53,230 nucleotides of DNA, from positions 1-53,230 of the forward strand of contig BPQB01000131.1 of the NCBI GenBank assembly GCA_019973155.2, written 5' to 3'. Origin of the DNA: Phanerochaete sordida (taxonomy: Eukaryota > Basidiomycota > Agaricomycetes > Polyporales > Phanerochaetaceae). Below the pieces are notes generated by a model, which was given only the letters and a program-made list of their open reading frames with translations, did no database searches and was not told where the DNA came from. Position numbers and translations under genes: made by a program. Shown here piece by piece: positions 40,901 through 48,431 of this stretch (position 1 is the first letter of the stretch; every line of letters starts with the position of its first letter).

Positions 40901-43093
40901 ACGCTCATCACGGTTTATCAAGTCAGTCAGCTGCTCAGATGTCAAAGCATGCACTGTAAAGGGGCATTCTCCCTCATTTGTCCCTTCATCTTCGTCCTGG
41001 TCATTGACAGCCATAGATTCAGCATCCTTTGTGGTCTTCACCTCATGATAGTCGACATTAACAGGTGGAATATGCTCCGGATACTCTGCCATATTTTCTG
41101 TGGAGATTTCGATGTCCATGTAGTCAGAATGATTTATCTTCAGCCACTCTAGTGCTGCTAACACTCTATCCCTTCTAACAAGGAAAGGTGTACGTTTGTA
41201 GTCTTCAAGTGTAGGTCTGGTAGGGCCTATGTATAGAAAGGCCAAGACCTCATCGAGCTCTTCGCGCTTTGGGGGCAATACTGAGAAGATCTTGGGCATG
41301 GGAACAGCATGGCAGATCGCATTTGCACGCATTTTATGCATTTTACTCTTGGAGACTCGGACAATACAGTAGTTTCTAATGACTTTGGACACAAGGATCT
41401 GCTCAGTCCATGACAGATTCTGCAGCTGGTGAGGTATTGCACCAAGCCAGAGGCCATTTGCTAGAGCTAAGTGCGGTGTTTTCCCTCTCTTGATGCTGTC
41501 ATGACACTTGATACATATGTGCTTACAGCCTTCAGCCAGAACTGGCCCTGGAATGTCAAGAATTGGCCGCTTTGGCGAGTTTCTCTCTTGTCTGGTAACA
41601 TCTGAAGATAGTAAGCAAGTCAGCAGGCTCTGGTCGATATTTTTGACAAGTTCTAGATCCTGGACTCGAGTTAATGCACCACATACAGCACAGCCATGCT
41701 CTTCAAACTGTTCAAATGAAGTTTCCTGACAAAACCCGTTGACAATCTTACTTATGAGTTCTTTAGATGGAGGAGAGGGTGGGAAAATCGATGTGGCATA
41801 TCTGTTCTGGTTGTAAGCCTTCTTCTCGTCCTTGTACTCTTTGCTTGAAGCCTGGTGGGCATGGTAGTGCTGCTTATTAGTCGCTTTCATGACATCTGTG
41901 TTTCTCTGATAATATTGCCTGCACCTTTCAGCATGTGACAGAGTCTCCTTGTTAGGTTCAAAGACAGTGAGAAAAGATGGGCAGTCAGTGCATTCATGCT
42001 TCTCAAGCTTGTCAACAATAGCAGCTCTATCTATATGCTTACGACTTTTCAATACTGAGTGGTGTTGACATATGGTAATAAGCATGTCTTTAGTCGCTCT
42101 TTCACAAAGTATTGGCAGTGGAACATGTGCAGTAGGTACAGCAGCAAATACATGTCTGTCATCTTCAAGAATGTAGCCTGCTATGCGATAGGTTTTACCC
42201 TCTAAAATGTTGGAAGCCTTGTCAAAGGTGATGAGCTCTTCAGCAGACCACTTCTTCATTGGCTGATGCTTTACAGTCGCTTTCTTTGGCCCACCACCCT
42301 TCAAAGATATAGGCTTATCATCCTCGCTATTTACTGAGGCCTGTGGCACATATTGAGTGCTCAATGTCAGAGGAAAACAGCTAAGGTATTCTGGAGAGTA
42401 TATCTTCGCATTTTTCAAACAGACCACAAAGTCATGAGAGTATTGCACATTCCTGTGCAGTAGTGCATATACCCACTTGAATGTGGCACGAACAGAGCGT
42501 CGAAAAGTAGCATAGAAATACCACCAAGGCAGAGAGCAAGTCTTTGGCATGGTGTGGCGCATTTTCGCGTTTATTTCGCAATTAAGACGGTTATATTGAG
42601 TGTCTGAAACCACTGTATGCAGGTATGTTTTTGGCATGGAACCTCGGTCCATCTCACAAGCTATGAGCAGGCAATTTGGCATGGATCCTGAGTCCATCTC
42701 ACAAGCTGTGAGCAGGCAATTTAATATGGATCCTGAGTCCATCTCACAGGCTGTGAGCAGGCGATTTATAGACATGGATCCTGGCTCCATCTTACAAAAT
42801 GTGAGCAGGCGATTTATGGGCATGGATCCTGGCTCCATCTCGCAAAATGCGAGCAGACTTTCAGGAATGGTGTCTGGTACCATACCCACAAGGGGCAAGA
42901 GACTTTCTATGGTGCTCCCAGGACCAGCAGAGTATTTGCTAAAGGCATCTGCTGCCTTGACACTCAGACTATTGTCTGGAGCGACGATTTTCGGGACAGA
43001 TAGAAGGGGCTGAGTGGCAGGTACAGCTCCCAGGTGCTGAGTAAGCACACAAAGGGAGAGTAGCATGCCAACTCTCCAAAGGAATTTGTGCAT
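34970..43093 (-). CDS. 2707-residue Helitron transposase: Rep-chromodomain-PIF1-cysteine peptidase
   Basis: One uninterrupted frame. Order by residue: 1-25 signal-peptide-like (MHKFLWRVGMLLSLCVLTQ); about 76-152 tandem repeats; about 325-385 SAP-like segment ending HECTDC; 468-530 cysteine-rich DUF6570-like zinc region; about 795-1015 Helitron_like_N with HUH motif His1009-Met-His1011. Next come a CHHLC ... CKNNKYGTC cluster (about 1093-1138) and the two-tyrosine motif Tyr1200/Tyr1204 (YVTDY), then a chromodomain at about 1368-1417. PIF1 helicase spans about 1765-2265: Walker A GMAGTGKS (1798-1805), LDELSMVD (1878-1885), GDFAQLPP (1916-1923), and a variant motif TDYNSQGRT where TAHKAQG is usual. 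Residues 2428-2707 form a USP-like cysteine peptidase. Rep would nick and religate single strands, and PIF1 would displace the strand. All catalytic residues appear present, so this copy could be autonomous. The start may be further inside: the repeats and hydrophobic leader are unusual for a nuclear protein. Confidence 0.9.
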   Translation of the reverse strand: MHKFLWRVGMLLSLCVLTQHLGAVPATQPLLSVPKIVAPDNSLSVKAADAFSKYSAGPGSTIESLLPLVGMVPDTIPESLLAFCEMEPGSMPINRLLTFCKMEPGSMSINRLLTACEMDSGSILNCLLTACEMDSGSMPNCLLIACEMDRGSMPKTYLHTVVSDTQYNRLNCEINAKMRHTMPKTCSLPWWYFYATFRRSVRATFKWVYALLHRNVQYSHDFVVCLKNAKIYSPEYLSCFPLTLSTQYVPQASVNSEDDKPISLKGGGPKKATVKHQPMKKWSAEELITFDKASNILEGKTYRIAGYILEDDRHVFAAVPTAHVPLPILCERATKDMLITICQHHSVLKSRKHIDRAAIVDKLEKHECTDCPSFLTVFEPNKETLSHAERCRQYYQRNTDVMKATNKQHYHAHQASSKEYKDEKKAYNQNRYATSIFPPSPPSKELISKIVNGFCQETSFEQFEEHGCAVCGALTRVQDLELVKNIDQSLLTCLLSSDVTRQERNSPKRPILDIPGPVLAEGCKHICIKCHDSIKRGKTPHLALANGLWLGAIPHQLQNLSWTEQILVSKVIRNYCIVRVSKSKMHKMRANAICHAVPMPKIFSVLPPKREELDEVLAFLYIGPTRPTLEDYKRTPFLVRRDRVLAALEWLKINHSDYMDIEISTENMAEYPEHIPPVNVDYHEVKTTKDAESMAVNDQDEDEGTNEGECPFTVHALTSEQLTDLINRDERGIIRNKALKHFKQGGKALAIAHKEKAESLYENPQLYPQMFPWLFPYGLGGIGNDKSQHAVSETLHKKHLLMYHDKRFQTDPYFPLIAFNHDQIKKATTGGYLLANKANIDEISARLLSIKDSVLTQVIEKLEKGFVKTEELTPEEQECYKVINFIDYIGAHVPGSTTSRKHMRNQIWSLISYLGAPSWFITYAPADIKHPMAIYFADTKERVFLTRISEDERFRLIANNPVAGARFFKFMTDAFIKHVLGYGSSHPGLYGKTSGYYGTVEQQGRLTLHMHMLIWLKSSLTPQEIRERILDTESDFQKKMVEYLEAVHQGEFIGKTMTELAEDVQRNRAKNPDKAEPTTTLPVPLPSECGKDCHHLCSDCKAALSWWEQFTSTVNELLFLTNVHSCNKGCKNNKYGTCKARFPRKVTLQTQVDPATGALELKKGEAMLNTFSTVLTYLMRCNTDVTSLLSGTAIKSVVAYVTDYITKQPLKTHTMFQAVKSVFQREAKLLAGEDSRRVKAQRVLTKVVNSLTSQSEIGGPMACMYLLNHPDHYTSHIFQRFYWRGYVNEVKKAWEPADPAQELDHGKTSSEKVVIAKSGDKVIGVNTVMDYMHRPEKYKAVSLYDWIRRSTKAKMSKRQAEGNEREGEFLVDEILSHKWTGRSLKFLVKWNLGDRSWISRSEANHLEALDMYLSKLGVEHIQNLPREVDSLTEEDVPNESTTAEEVDSAEVENEAFNCEDLELDDVQQINLCDSQENSEPENSSTGKEADDFTAWTRFSELHPQYSTHHVRLCKEADAKVPDFIGGALPRKDKGNMEDYCMTMLTLFKPWRTGKDLKEVDNTWHDTFEDYSFTERQSELMKFFHVKYECNDARDDFAAARRKGKASGDMPSCIDEDIQEYLDNLYYGNDSLAELTEDQLQEIADEYQEWSRAHIARLSKMQDAERLMHTTGALDCSDIAATAHVESIEVQSGQEKSAHGWEELLSSKRAEILSAKHVQTGEAKKAKASKASAPPDSVKVIDKSYLDTSFIPPTPEAKELIQETIKKFTLNKEQRRAFSIIANHACKPSGEQLKMYLGGMAGTGKSQVIKALTYFFNQRQEGYRFLCMAPTGAAAALIGGSTYHHVLGFTAYDPQDGSSSYASAAAAVDNLHNVDYVFLDELSMVDRNEFYKICERMCTAMNKPDEPFGGINIIVAGDFAQLPPIASNNVLYAGGSVSTPHTTNSVHTQKGVIGKALWHQFTTVVILKQNMRQRSQSSNDTKLRKCLERMRYSACTEADVKLLRSRVVGRGGDKPKLSDPKFHHVSIITSWNAHRDKINDLKSVQFAQEAGKDLQTFHSSDKWRPEAREDKRRRRGKTQEVDPQRMSNEINPYLKETLWTLPHSCTENHAGILRLCVGLPVMIKRNLATECCVTNGAEARVVGWKCKPLDDMGKQTLETVFVELISPPSPVKLDGLPMNVVPISKVSISIKCTMPNGKVLRICRDQVPLIPNFAMTDYNSQGRTRPYNVMDLHNCRSSQSIYTCLSRGSTYEGTAILQGFDDKKIRSGLSGWLRQEFREIELLDEITSLQYTRKLPPSVGGITRRQVISSYRQWKGEDFVPKGMPVYLKWSATDPWTSEDAEDEEGWRIIAYKSSKQDAPDKQNAKGKSKKPAVKPSAFVPAKGTTALKTVSNDIKPAKKRKISALHSNSSEASVRSKRLRLSLNGTLTEAWGFTWSDYSCAYDTLFSILLQALYNPTSSTWDLESEQLPYLSSLLKACKSAKRKGLAMDSSRDAVRKELNDEDPIEFPLHTTEGTDIYSLCSYMLEQSDPFWFRQYSCLSCHTVQKVVQSQKISCTDLLLQCSAYKWKRQGVLKGTSRQQSTLKWLHANLKQKTATRCKGCSGDLVNEIKFKEMPQFLRFKVDDVLPAWTFMLTFDDSQYRLCGFIYYKDNHFTSRIVSSSQQVWYNDALKHGSLYQLEGHLDSMTSAKLADSPDGHGLVLAFYVRI
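34973..35812 (-). other. USP/USPL1-like cysteine peptidase domain at the Helitron 2 C-terminus
   Basis: Residues 2428-2707 of the transposase. A Cys box WSDYSCAYDTLFSILL (Cys2440), a His box GFIYYKDNHFTSRIV (His2652) and a third conserved spot VWYNDAL (Asn2667/Asp2668) occur in the order and spacing of ubiquitin-specific-protease-like folds. Zinc-type pairs CLSC (about 2538-2541) and CKGC (2598-2601) lie between them, as in the fingers of many USPs. The reaction would be removal of ubiquitin or a ubiquitin-like protein. Classification is by motif reading only. Confidence 0.65.
38843..38992 (-). other. chromodomain inside the Helitron 2 transposase
   Basis: Residues about 1368-1417 read EFLVDEILSHKW ... 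LKFLVKWNLGDRSWI, followed by a helix (LEALDMYLSKLG). This is the chromodomain order of an ExxVExIL-like strand, LVKW strand, SW turn and C-terminal helix. Two of the three aromatic-cage positions are kept (Phe1369 and Trp1390); the third, usually Tyr after LKWKG, appears to be Gly. It sits between the Rep tyrosines and the helicase. The matching stretch in Helitron 1 has only acidic linker. Confidence 0.7.
42634..42866. repeat. five 45-48 bp tandem repeats in the Helitron 2 N-terminal coding region
   Basis: Units share ATGGATCCTG(A/G)(G/C)TCCATCT followed by (A)CA ... GTGAGCAGGC, with graded divergence across the array. On the coding (minus) strand each gives a 15-16 residue unit of the type CEM-D/E-x-GSMxxNxLL-TA. 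The plus strand is open too, reading MDPESISQAVSRQF-type units. Confidence 0.85.
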
Positions 43094-44269
43094 AATGCAG
43101 ATAAATGTAGTGCAAGCAGCAGGTGTAGTGGTGGTACTGGTGGAAGCAGTGCCTGAGGCGAGAATGCCATGCTCTCAGTAAGGTTTGATGGGCTTACATA
43201 AACTGTACAGTCTGCGCTTTAAGCCCGGGAGAGGGCCCTGCAGCAGAAGATGATGAGTTCAAGACCCTCTGTAGGAAAGTATTTCCAGGCCCAGATAAAC
43301 ATTCTCTGTTACAATGAATTCAGTGTATAGCCTCAGTATACATATTTGAGTGCCTGGAAATGCTGCTGCTGTATACTATCATTTTCAAGAAGCCTCATAA
43401 TGCGCAGATTCAAACACTTTGTGATCAAGAGTTCCAGCTGTATATATAAGAGCTAAGAGCATATATAATTACCTCAGAGCTGGCAAAGAGTAAATAGCAT
43501 CAGACTCACAGCGTCTTCAGCCTCGGAGGCTCCAGAACTGGTGCTAAACTTGCCAAGGAACTTGAGGAGTCTTGTGCGCGAAATAAGCGCCCGTAGGCGC
43601 CTAAATCTCGGAAATGCACACATTCCAAGAGCCTCTGTATGGCTTCCACAAATTTTTATACTATACCTTTACACATATTATGGATCCTATACGCCCACTC
43701 TACACGTTGGCCATCAAAAAATAAGAATGTTGTGCCATATTAGACATCATGTTCCCATTTGGGAAGGCACAAACTGGTCTTGGACGAAATCTGCCTCCTG
43801 ATAGCTCCCACTATACAATATGGTAGTTGTGACGTTATAGATCCAATATATAGCATATGAAGTATATGTATACCAAGTTTCAAGTCAATCGGACCAGTAG
43901 AAAGCTCGGGGCAGAAAAAAGTCTCAATGTAGAAAAGCTCCCAAAGTGCTGGTCTGAATTGGAACGATGTCTTCATTTCATTCAGAAATCGTAACATTTG
44001 GCGGTGAAGGATGCGGAAACGAAGATTGTGATGGAGAATACGAGCCTACAGTCAAACTAGCACTTATTCTTGCAGATAACATCGTACAGCCAATGTAACT
44101 ACGTGTCCATATGCGTTCTGTGAAGCTCACTTCGCGTATGGCCGCCAAATTGTATCTGTACGGCATGACGCTGCAGTATCCTACTAAGGAGCGTTGCGGG
44201 CGATGACAAATCCCGCCACTTCCCTAACAAGGAATATCCCGCACATTATTTGCGCAGCTGCAAAGTGTG
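43094..44269. other. 1.2-kb AT-rich gene-free region
   Basis: Many stop codons in all frames, TA-rich runs (for example near 43440-43475) and no exon. It probably holds the upstream non-coding part of Helitron 2 or an older repeat remnant. A GC-rich 10-bp palindrome, TAGGCGCCTA, lies at about 43594-43603 inside a larger imperfect hairpin. Composition becomes host-like near 44190. Confidence 0.5.
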
Positions 44270-45259
44270 TTAAACGTACTCAGCCGTTACAACAAGGAGC
44301 GAGTAAGCCGAAAATTTGTAGTGATCCCAGCATGTGTCCCCCCCGCAGCCTTTTCCTCCTCGCTTCCACGACACAGAATTCTCGTCCTCGAGCGCTCCGC
44401 GCAACGGCTCTTCTTCAACGACTGGCCCGCACGTGAACCGAAGCGAATAGGCGTCTCCGAAACGACGGATTGCCCTCGGACAATACCCGCTATCAGCACA
44501 CTTCCCGCCCACCCCAAGACGTACCTCCACAGGTGGGTCGACGACCATCGTGTAGCCTCGCTCCCGGTACTTGAGCAACGCGAACTCGTCCGTTGACGTA
44601 CGCCACCGCGCAGCCTTGATCCCGACCCCGCCGAAGAACGTGTACGGATAGGCGATGTCTATCCTGTCAGCCGACAGGTAGTTCATGACTGTCGTCGAGT
44701 GAAACATAACGATCGGGAGTTCTGCGCATCCCGAACGGCTGCGAATCACATCGTGCGACGTTGGGCCCACGGTGAACCGGCCGATGCGTGAGATCCCGTG
44801 AGCTTGCGCTGATTCGGAGACAGTGATGTCGCCGACGCTGCGATAGTCCTCCGTCTCCGCGACAAGCTTCGCGCCCAATTCTTCCACCAGGTACGCAACG
44901 AACGAATCGTACCCATGATCAGGGACATACCAGTCCCAGTCCCCAGGGGTGAAGTCATGTTCATCGTCCAGGTGCCGCAGACACCGGCTTCCTGACAGCA
45001 AGACCCCGTTTTGCCGCATGATGACCTTGAGCTTATCGATATCAGACGTGAGACTGCGAAACAGAGCGTCTCGACGGTCTGCCAGTACGCTCTCCGCGAT
45101 GACTGAGAACGAGTCGCTGTAGGCCGCGAGACCTATCAGCTTCACGAAGGGCCACTCGCGAACAACGTCCAGCAAACCATGCCCCGCTATCTCCCTACAG
45201 GACAGATCAGTGCAAGATGTACCACGAAATGGGACTGAAGACGTACAGATCTTCTTCAT
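44270..45259 (-). CDS. nucleotidyltransferase-fold-like protein
   Basis: A single-exon frame of 329 residues, the same length as the gene at 33905-34894. Motif VLLSGSRCLRHL ... DFTPGDWDWYVPDHG has the Gly-Ser and Asp-Trp-Asp arrangement of the nucleotidyltransferase fold, where the two Asp bind metal. Further blocks are YLVEELGAKLVAET, TVMNYLSADRIDIAYPYTFF, FALLKYRERGYTM and a cysteine-containing CADSGYCPRAIRRFGD. The family is found in Agaricomycetes without an assigned function; the enzyme class is inferred. The alternative ATG choices upstream give no added conserved sequence. It is transcribed towards Helitron 2, mirroring the degenerate copy on the other side. Confidence 0.7.
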   Translation of the reverse strand: MKKICTSSVPFRGTSCTDLSCREIAGHGLLDVVREWPFVKLIGLAAYSDSFSVIAESVLADRRDALFRSLTSDIDKLKVIMRQNGVLLSGSRCLRHLDDEHDFTPGDWDWYVPDHGYDSFVAYLVEELGAKLVAETEDYRSVGDITVSESAQAHGISRIGRFTVGPTSHDVIRSRSGCAELPIVMFHSTTVMNYLSADRIDIAYPYTFFGGVGIKAARWRTSTDEFALLKYRERGYTMVVDPPVEVRLGVGGKCADSGYCPRAIRRFGDAYSLRFTCGPVVEEEPLRGALEDENSVSWKRGGKGCGGDTCWDHYKFSAYSLLVVTAEYV

Positions 45260-46366
45260 CCAGCGTTCTCAATGCCACCTCACGAGCTGCAGAAGATATA
45301 GCCTCCAGAACCATAACTCGACGTTGCGGTTGAGGTCAAGAAGCAACGTAAACTCCTATCTCGTGCTCCTCATACAACGCCATCTGACCGCACACCAAAC
45401 ACACATCGAATGGACAGTCACAAGCTGAGGGCCTGTAACATGGCTGTGTAACTCAACGGTTACCGCGCCCGTCCAGCACGTCAACACAAACCGCGACGGT
45501 TCAAAACCGCTCGGTGGCATTGCAAGTTTTTGGCAAACACACTTTTAGCAAACGACTTAATTACATGTGTCAGCCCATGACAGAGTCATATTTTGCTTCA
45601 AGCTTGCCACCAGTACAGAGTATGATGCAGAGTGTGCTCATACGACAAGTGACGTCGCAGAAGGACAACCGCGTGGGATAACAAACCGTACTTACTTGGC
45701 CTACTTGTGCCCCTTGCAAGTAATTGCTTAACGCTACTTACCGTTACTTACTTAACCTAACATTCAATTTAGACGGAGCTACAATTCCGCTAACCCAACA
45801 GTATTAATAAGCTGACCCTGGAGACGGCCTCTTGTGCTCAACGTCCACCTTGTCGGCTGCGCTATACGGCTCTTGAGCCACTGTATGACATCGCCTGTGG
45901 GTCAGCTCGAGTGGCCCGCTGCGACGTACAGTGTTCCATAGAGTTGAGTAGTGCATGACAAACTCTTTTGCTGAAACCCTGGCAATACATATGTAAAACT
46001 GCTCTCCTCTCAACGTCTGTGCGGGCGCGCTGGCGTGAGATCATGGCTGCCGCTTGCAGCGCGACCAACTAAGATGGTGTGAACTTCGGTAGAGCCACGT
46101 CGTGTGTACATGACACCTGGCAGGCTATCTCTCCCTCCGGCGTGAGCCTACGAACCGTGTGACTTTGCCCTACCTTGGCCGTGATTTGATTCAGCCCTGA
46201 AATGCACTGGTAGCGGGGTCGGCCGCAATTTTGCGGCTTCCAGGATAATCTCGTCATACTGTAACATTCTCTGCGATTGCACAGAAGGCCGCGAACGGCG
46301 AAGGTCTACGAGAATGGACTACGCCACGAGGGCTTGCACCGCAGCATGCCATGCTGCCCCCTCTCG
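45260..46366. other. 1.1-kb region without a supported gene
   Basis: It holds the promoter of the nucleotidyltransferase-like gene (minus) and the 3' flank of the next minus-strand gene. Short frames only. A tRNA-like stretch near 45443-45520 is discussed under rejected items. Confidence 0.45.
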
Positions 46367-47845
46367 CTAGGCCAGTTCAACAGGGGCTTCGTCGTCGTCC
46401 TTCTCCTCCGGGTCATCGAAGGCGGAGTACCACACTCTATCATAACGCTCCTCAATGACGGCGCGGAACATACTTGCCAGCGCTCTGCACGCTTTGTGCT
46501 CTTCGCCCTCGATACGCCCGTACGCGGAGATATCGAACAGGACGCACAAGTACCGACGGAGCTGTTAGAGAGTCAGCAGAGGACGCTGAGATAGCAGCCG
46601 AACGCACGTGTTGGGGGCGTATCATCTCGTCCAGGGATCGAGGGGGCGATACAGTCTTGTGGAGCTCAAGCAATGCGCGGTATTCATCGTGGATGAAATG
46701 GAGCCGGGTCGTTACTTGCGCTATCAGCTCCTACAGGTCACGTTAAATCGTAGCGATAGAGAGATGACAGGCCCAGACTCACCCGCAGCGTGAACCGGTA
46801 CTCAAGGCCAGGGAGACCCTCTGGAACAGCGGCCAAGAGGTCGCCTTCGCTCTGCTCCCTGATCAGTGTGCGGTGAGAGCGTTCGATGATGTCCCAGGTC
46901 TTATTCAGGTCCCAGAAGTAGAAAGAGAAGATGGTCTCGATCCGTGCGCCGACAACGGCGTCGGCGACGCGCGGAGCCAGGACGTCGCGAATCGCCTCCG
47001 GACAGCGTTCTAGATTCTGGTAGGCGTTTTCGATCCAGCGCTTGGGGTCTTCCTGCAGCCAGGGGAGCAGTGCCGGGTGGTAGAGCTCGCGCATCTTGGC
47101 CGCGCACCGTCCAAATTCCCGCATAGTGATGATTTCGCGCTGAATTGCAGCGATAGAGAGGCATGTGGCGAGAGCTGGGGTGTTGCTCGTATATTCGACT
47201 AACTCAGCCTCTCCGGCCCTGACGCGGGTGTTGACCTTCTCGGCCCAGAGGAGTCGACGGAAAGCCCTGAGGAGTGTGATTGGCCCCAACGTCAAGCCGT
47301 CCATGCTACCATTGGTACGTGAGCCTCCACTACTCAGCGGTCAATCATCTGAGCTCACCGGCCAAGTCCACCTGGGGCGTATGATACGCCCATGACTTTG
47401 GTGAGAACCTGCAGCGCTAAGTGTCGAAGCTGGTATGAGGTATGCAGCAATGCATCGACAGGATTAGAGGACGTGAAGTCGTTTTTCTAGATAAACAGAG
47501 CGTTTAGGATCATTTCAAGGTCACGAAAAACAGACCCGCACCTCTTCAGCCTCGACTCGCATCGTCACCTCCAGCGCGAGCGCGTTTCTGAGCTTCAGAC
47601 GTCCTCGATTATCAGCGCGCGGTGCCTTTTCAATGAATGGCACAGCTCACCTCGAGACCCGTCAGGCGCCTGAGCTTTTTGTCCTTCCTCCAGTCATATT
47701 CCAAAACCCCCGCGACGACTTCGCCGAAAAACGACGCGACGGCGTGTGACACTATTTCGTGGAGAATCTCGGTCGGGAGGGCTCGTGAGCGCATGTGCCT
47801 CCCAGAGGACGCGTTCGTCCCTTCTGTGCTTGCTCTGTGCTGCAT
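46367..47845 (-). CDS. tandem paralogue A, unknown family
   Basis: The family is not recognised. The spliced model has six exons: RALPTEILHEIVSHAVASFF ... YDWRKDKKLRRLTGLE (exon 1, 47651-47845); a short exon LRNALALEVTMRVEAEE; NDFTSSNPVDALLHTSYQLR ... GGLGR; a long exon from about 47304 with LLRAFRRLLWAEKVNTRVR, LSIAAIQREIITMREFGR and ETIFSFYFWDLNKTW; ELIAQVTTRLHF ... RSLDEMIRPQH; and RRYLCVLFDISAYG ... ending in an acidic tail at 46367. All introns are 45-60 bp GT-AG and keep frame. The start could be ATG 47845 or 47794. Each exon has a counterpart in the genes at 48432 and 50175, so gene structure and duplication support each other. Mostly helical, cytosolic, with no signal peptide. About 395 residues. 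Confidence 0.75.
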
Positions 47846-48431
47846 CCTGTAGCCGTCGACGAGGTGGGTAGTACGTGAAGGTAAAAGAGAAAGACGCGAC
47901 GCGCGATGCCTCAGTTCTGTGTATGGGCGCCTACGCTAATTGCGCGCTGGGTCGGGCTCATTATGTGTGCCCGAAGCAGGCATCGACCAACGCGTTGCCT
48001 GCCTATATGCATCGCTACGGGCTTCAAAGCTCGACAGTGAGTCAGCTATCGAAGAGCTTTTCATTTCCGCGACTTTCACTCGCGCATCGCAGTAGGCCAG
48101 GCGGCCAGGATTTCATGATCTCGTCCCCTCGGCGACCGACTAGTTCACTCGCCGTACAAAGGCACCTACTCTCGGATTGGAAGCAGAGAAATCGGTGTCT
48201 GCGACGTTCACTGTAACATACTTGATACTTGTGTCGGCACCAGTCGCAGAGCATGCAAAGAGTAGACCAATTTCGCCCCGTGCATGAAGCGTATACGTCC
48301 CAGTACCGCGCCAATGCGTGCAGTCGCATCGGTGAGTCGACGATATGGCGCCAAGTAGTCCTGAGATGCCAATAAACGGTGGCAAAGAAGGTGATGCGCG
48401 AGCTGCGACAACAAGCTGTCGCCCAGTACGG
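47846..48431. other. intergenic between paralogues A and B
   Basis: 586 bases with only short frames. It should contain the promoter of paralogue A and the 3' UTR of paralogue B. Confidence 0.45.

Larger units (their letters stand above)
34970..43093 (-). mobile_element. Helitron 2 (minimum extent, coding part)
   Basis: A large rolling-circle transposon with an intact Rep-helicase frame. Outer limits are not fixed. On the low side it cannot reach far beyond 34895, where a host-type gene ends. On the high side the AT-rich, gene-free DNA up to about 44190 is probably also part of it, since composition turns GC-rich just there. AT/CpG-poor composition sets the element apart from its surroundings. 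Confidence 0.85.

Noticed and set aside
45443..45520. tRNA-like stretch with a D-arm-like TAACTCAACGGTTA and a T-loop-like GGTTCAAAACC
   Set aside because: The acceptor stem and T-stem do not pair, and no sensible anticodon loop forms. At best a decayed tRNA-derived fragment; tRNAscan-SE would settle it.
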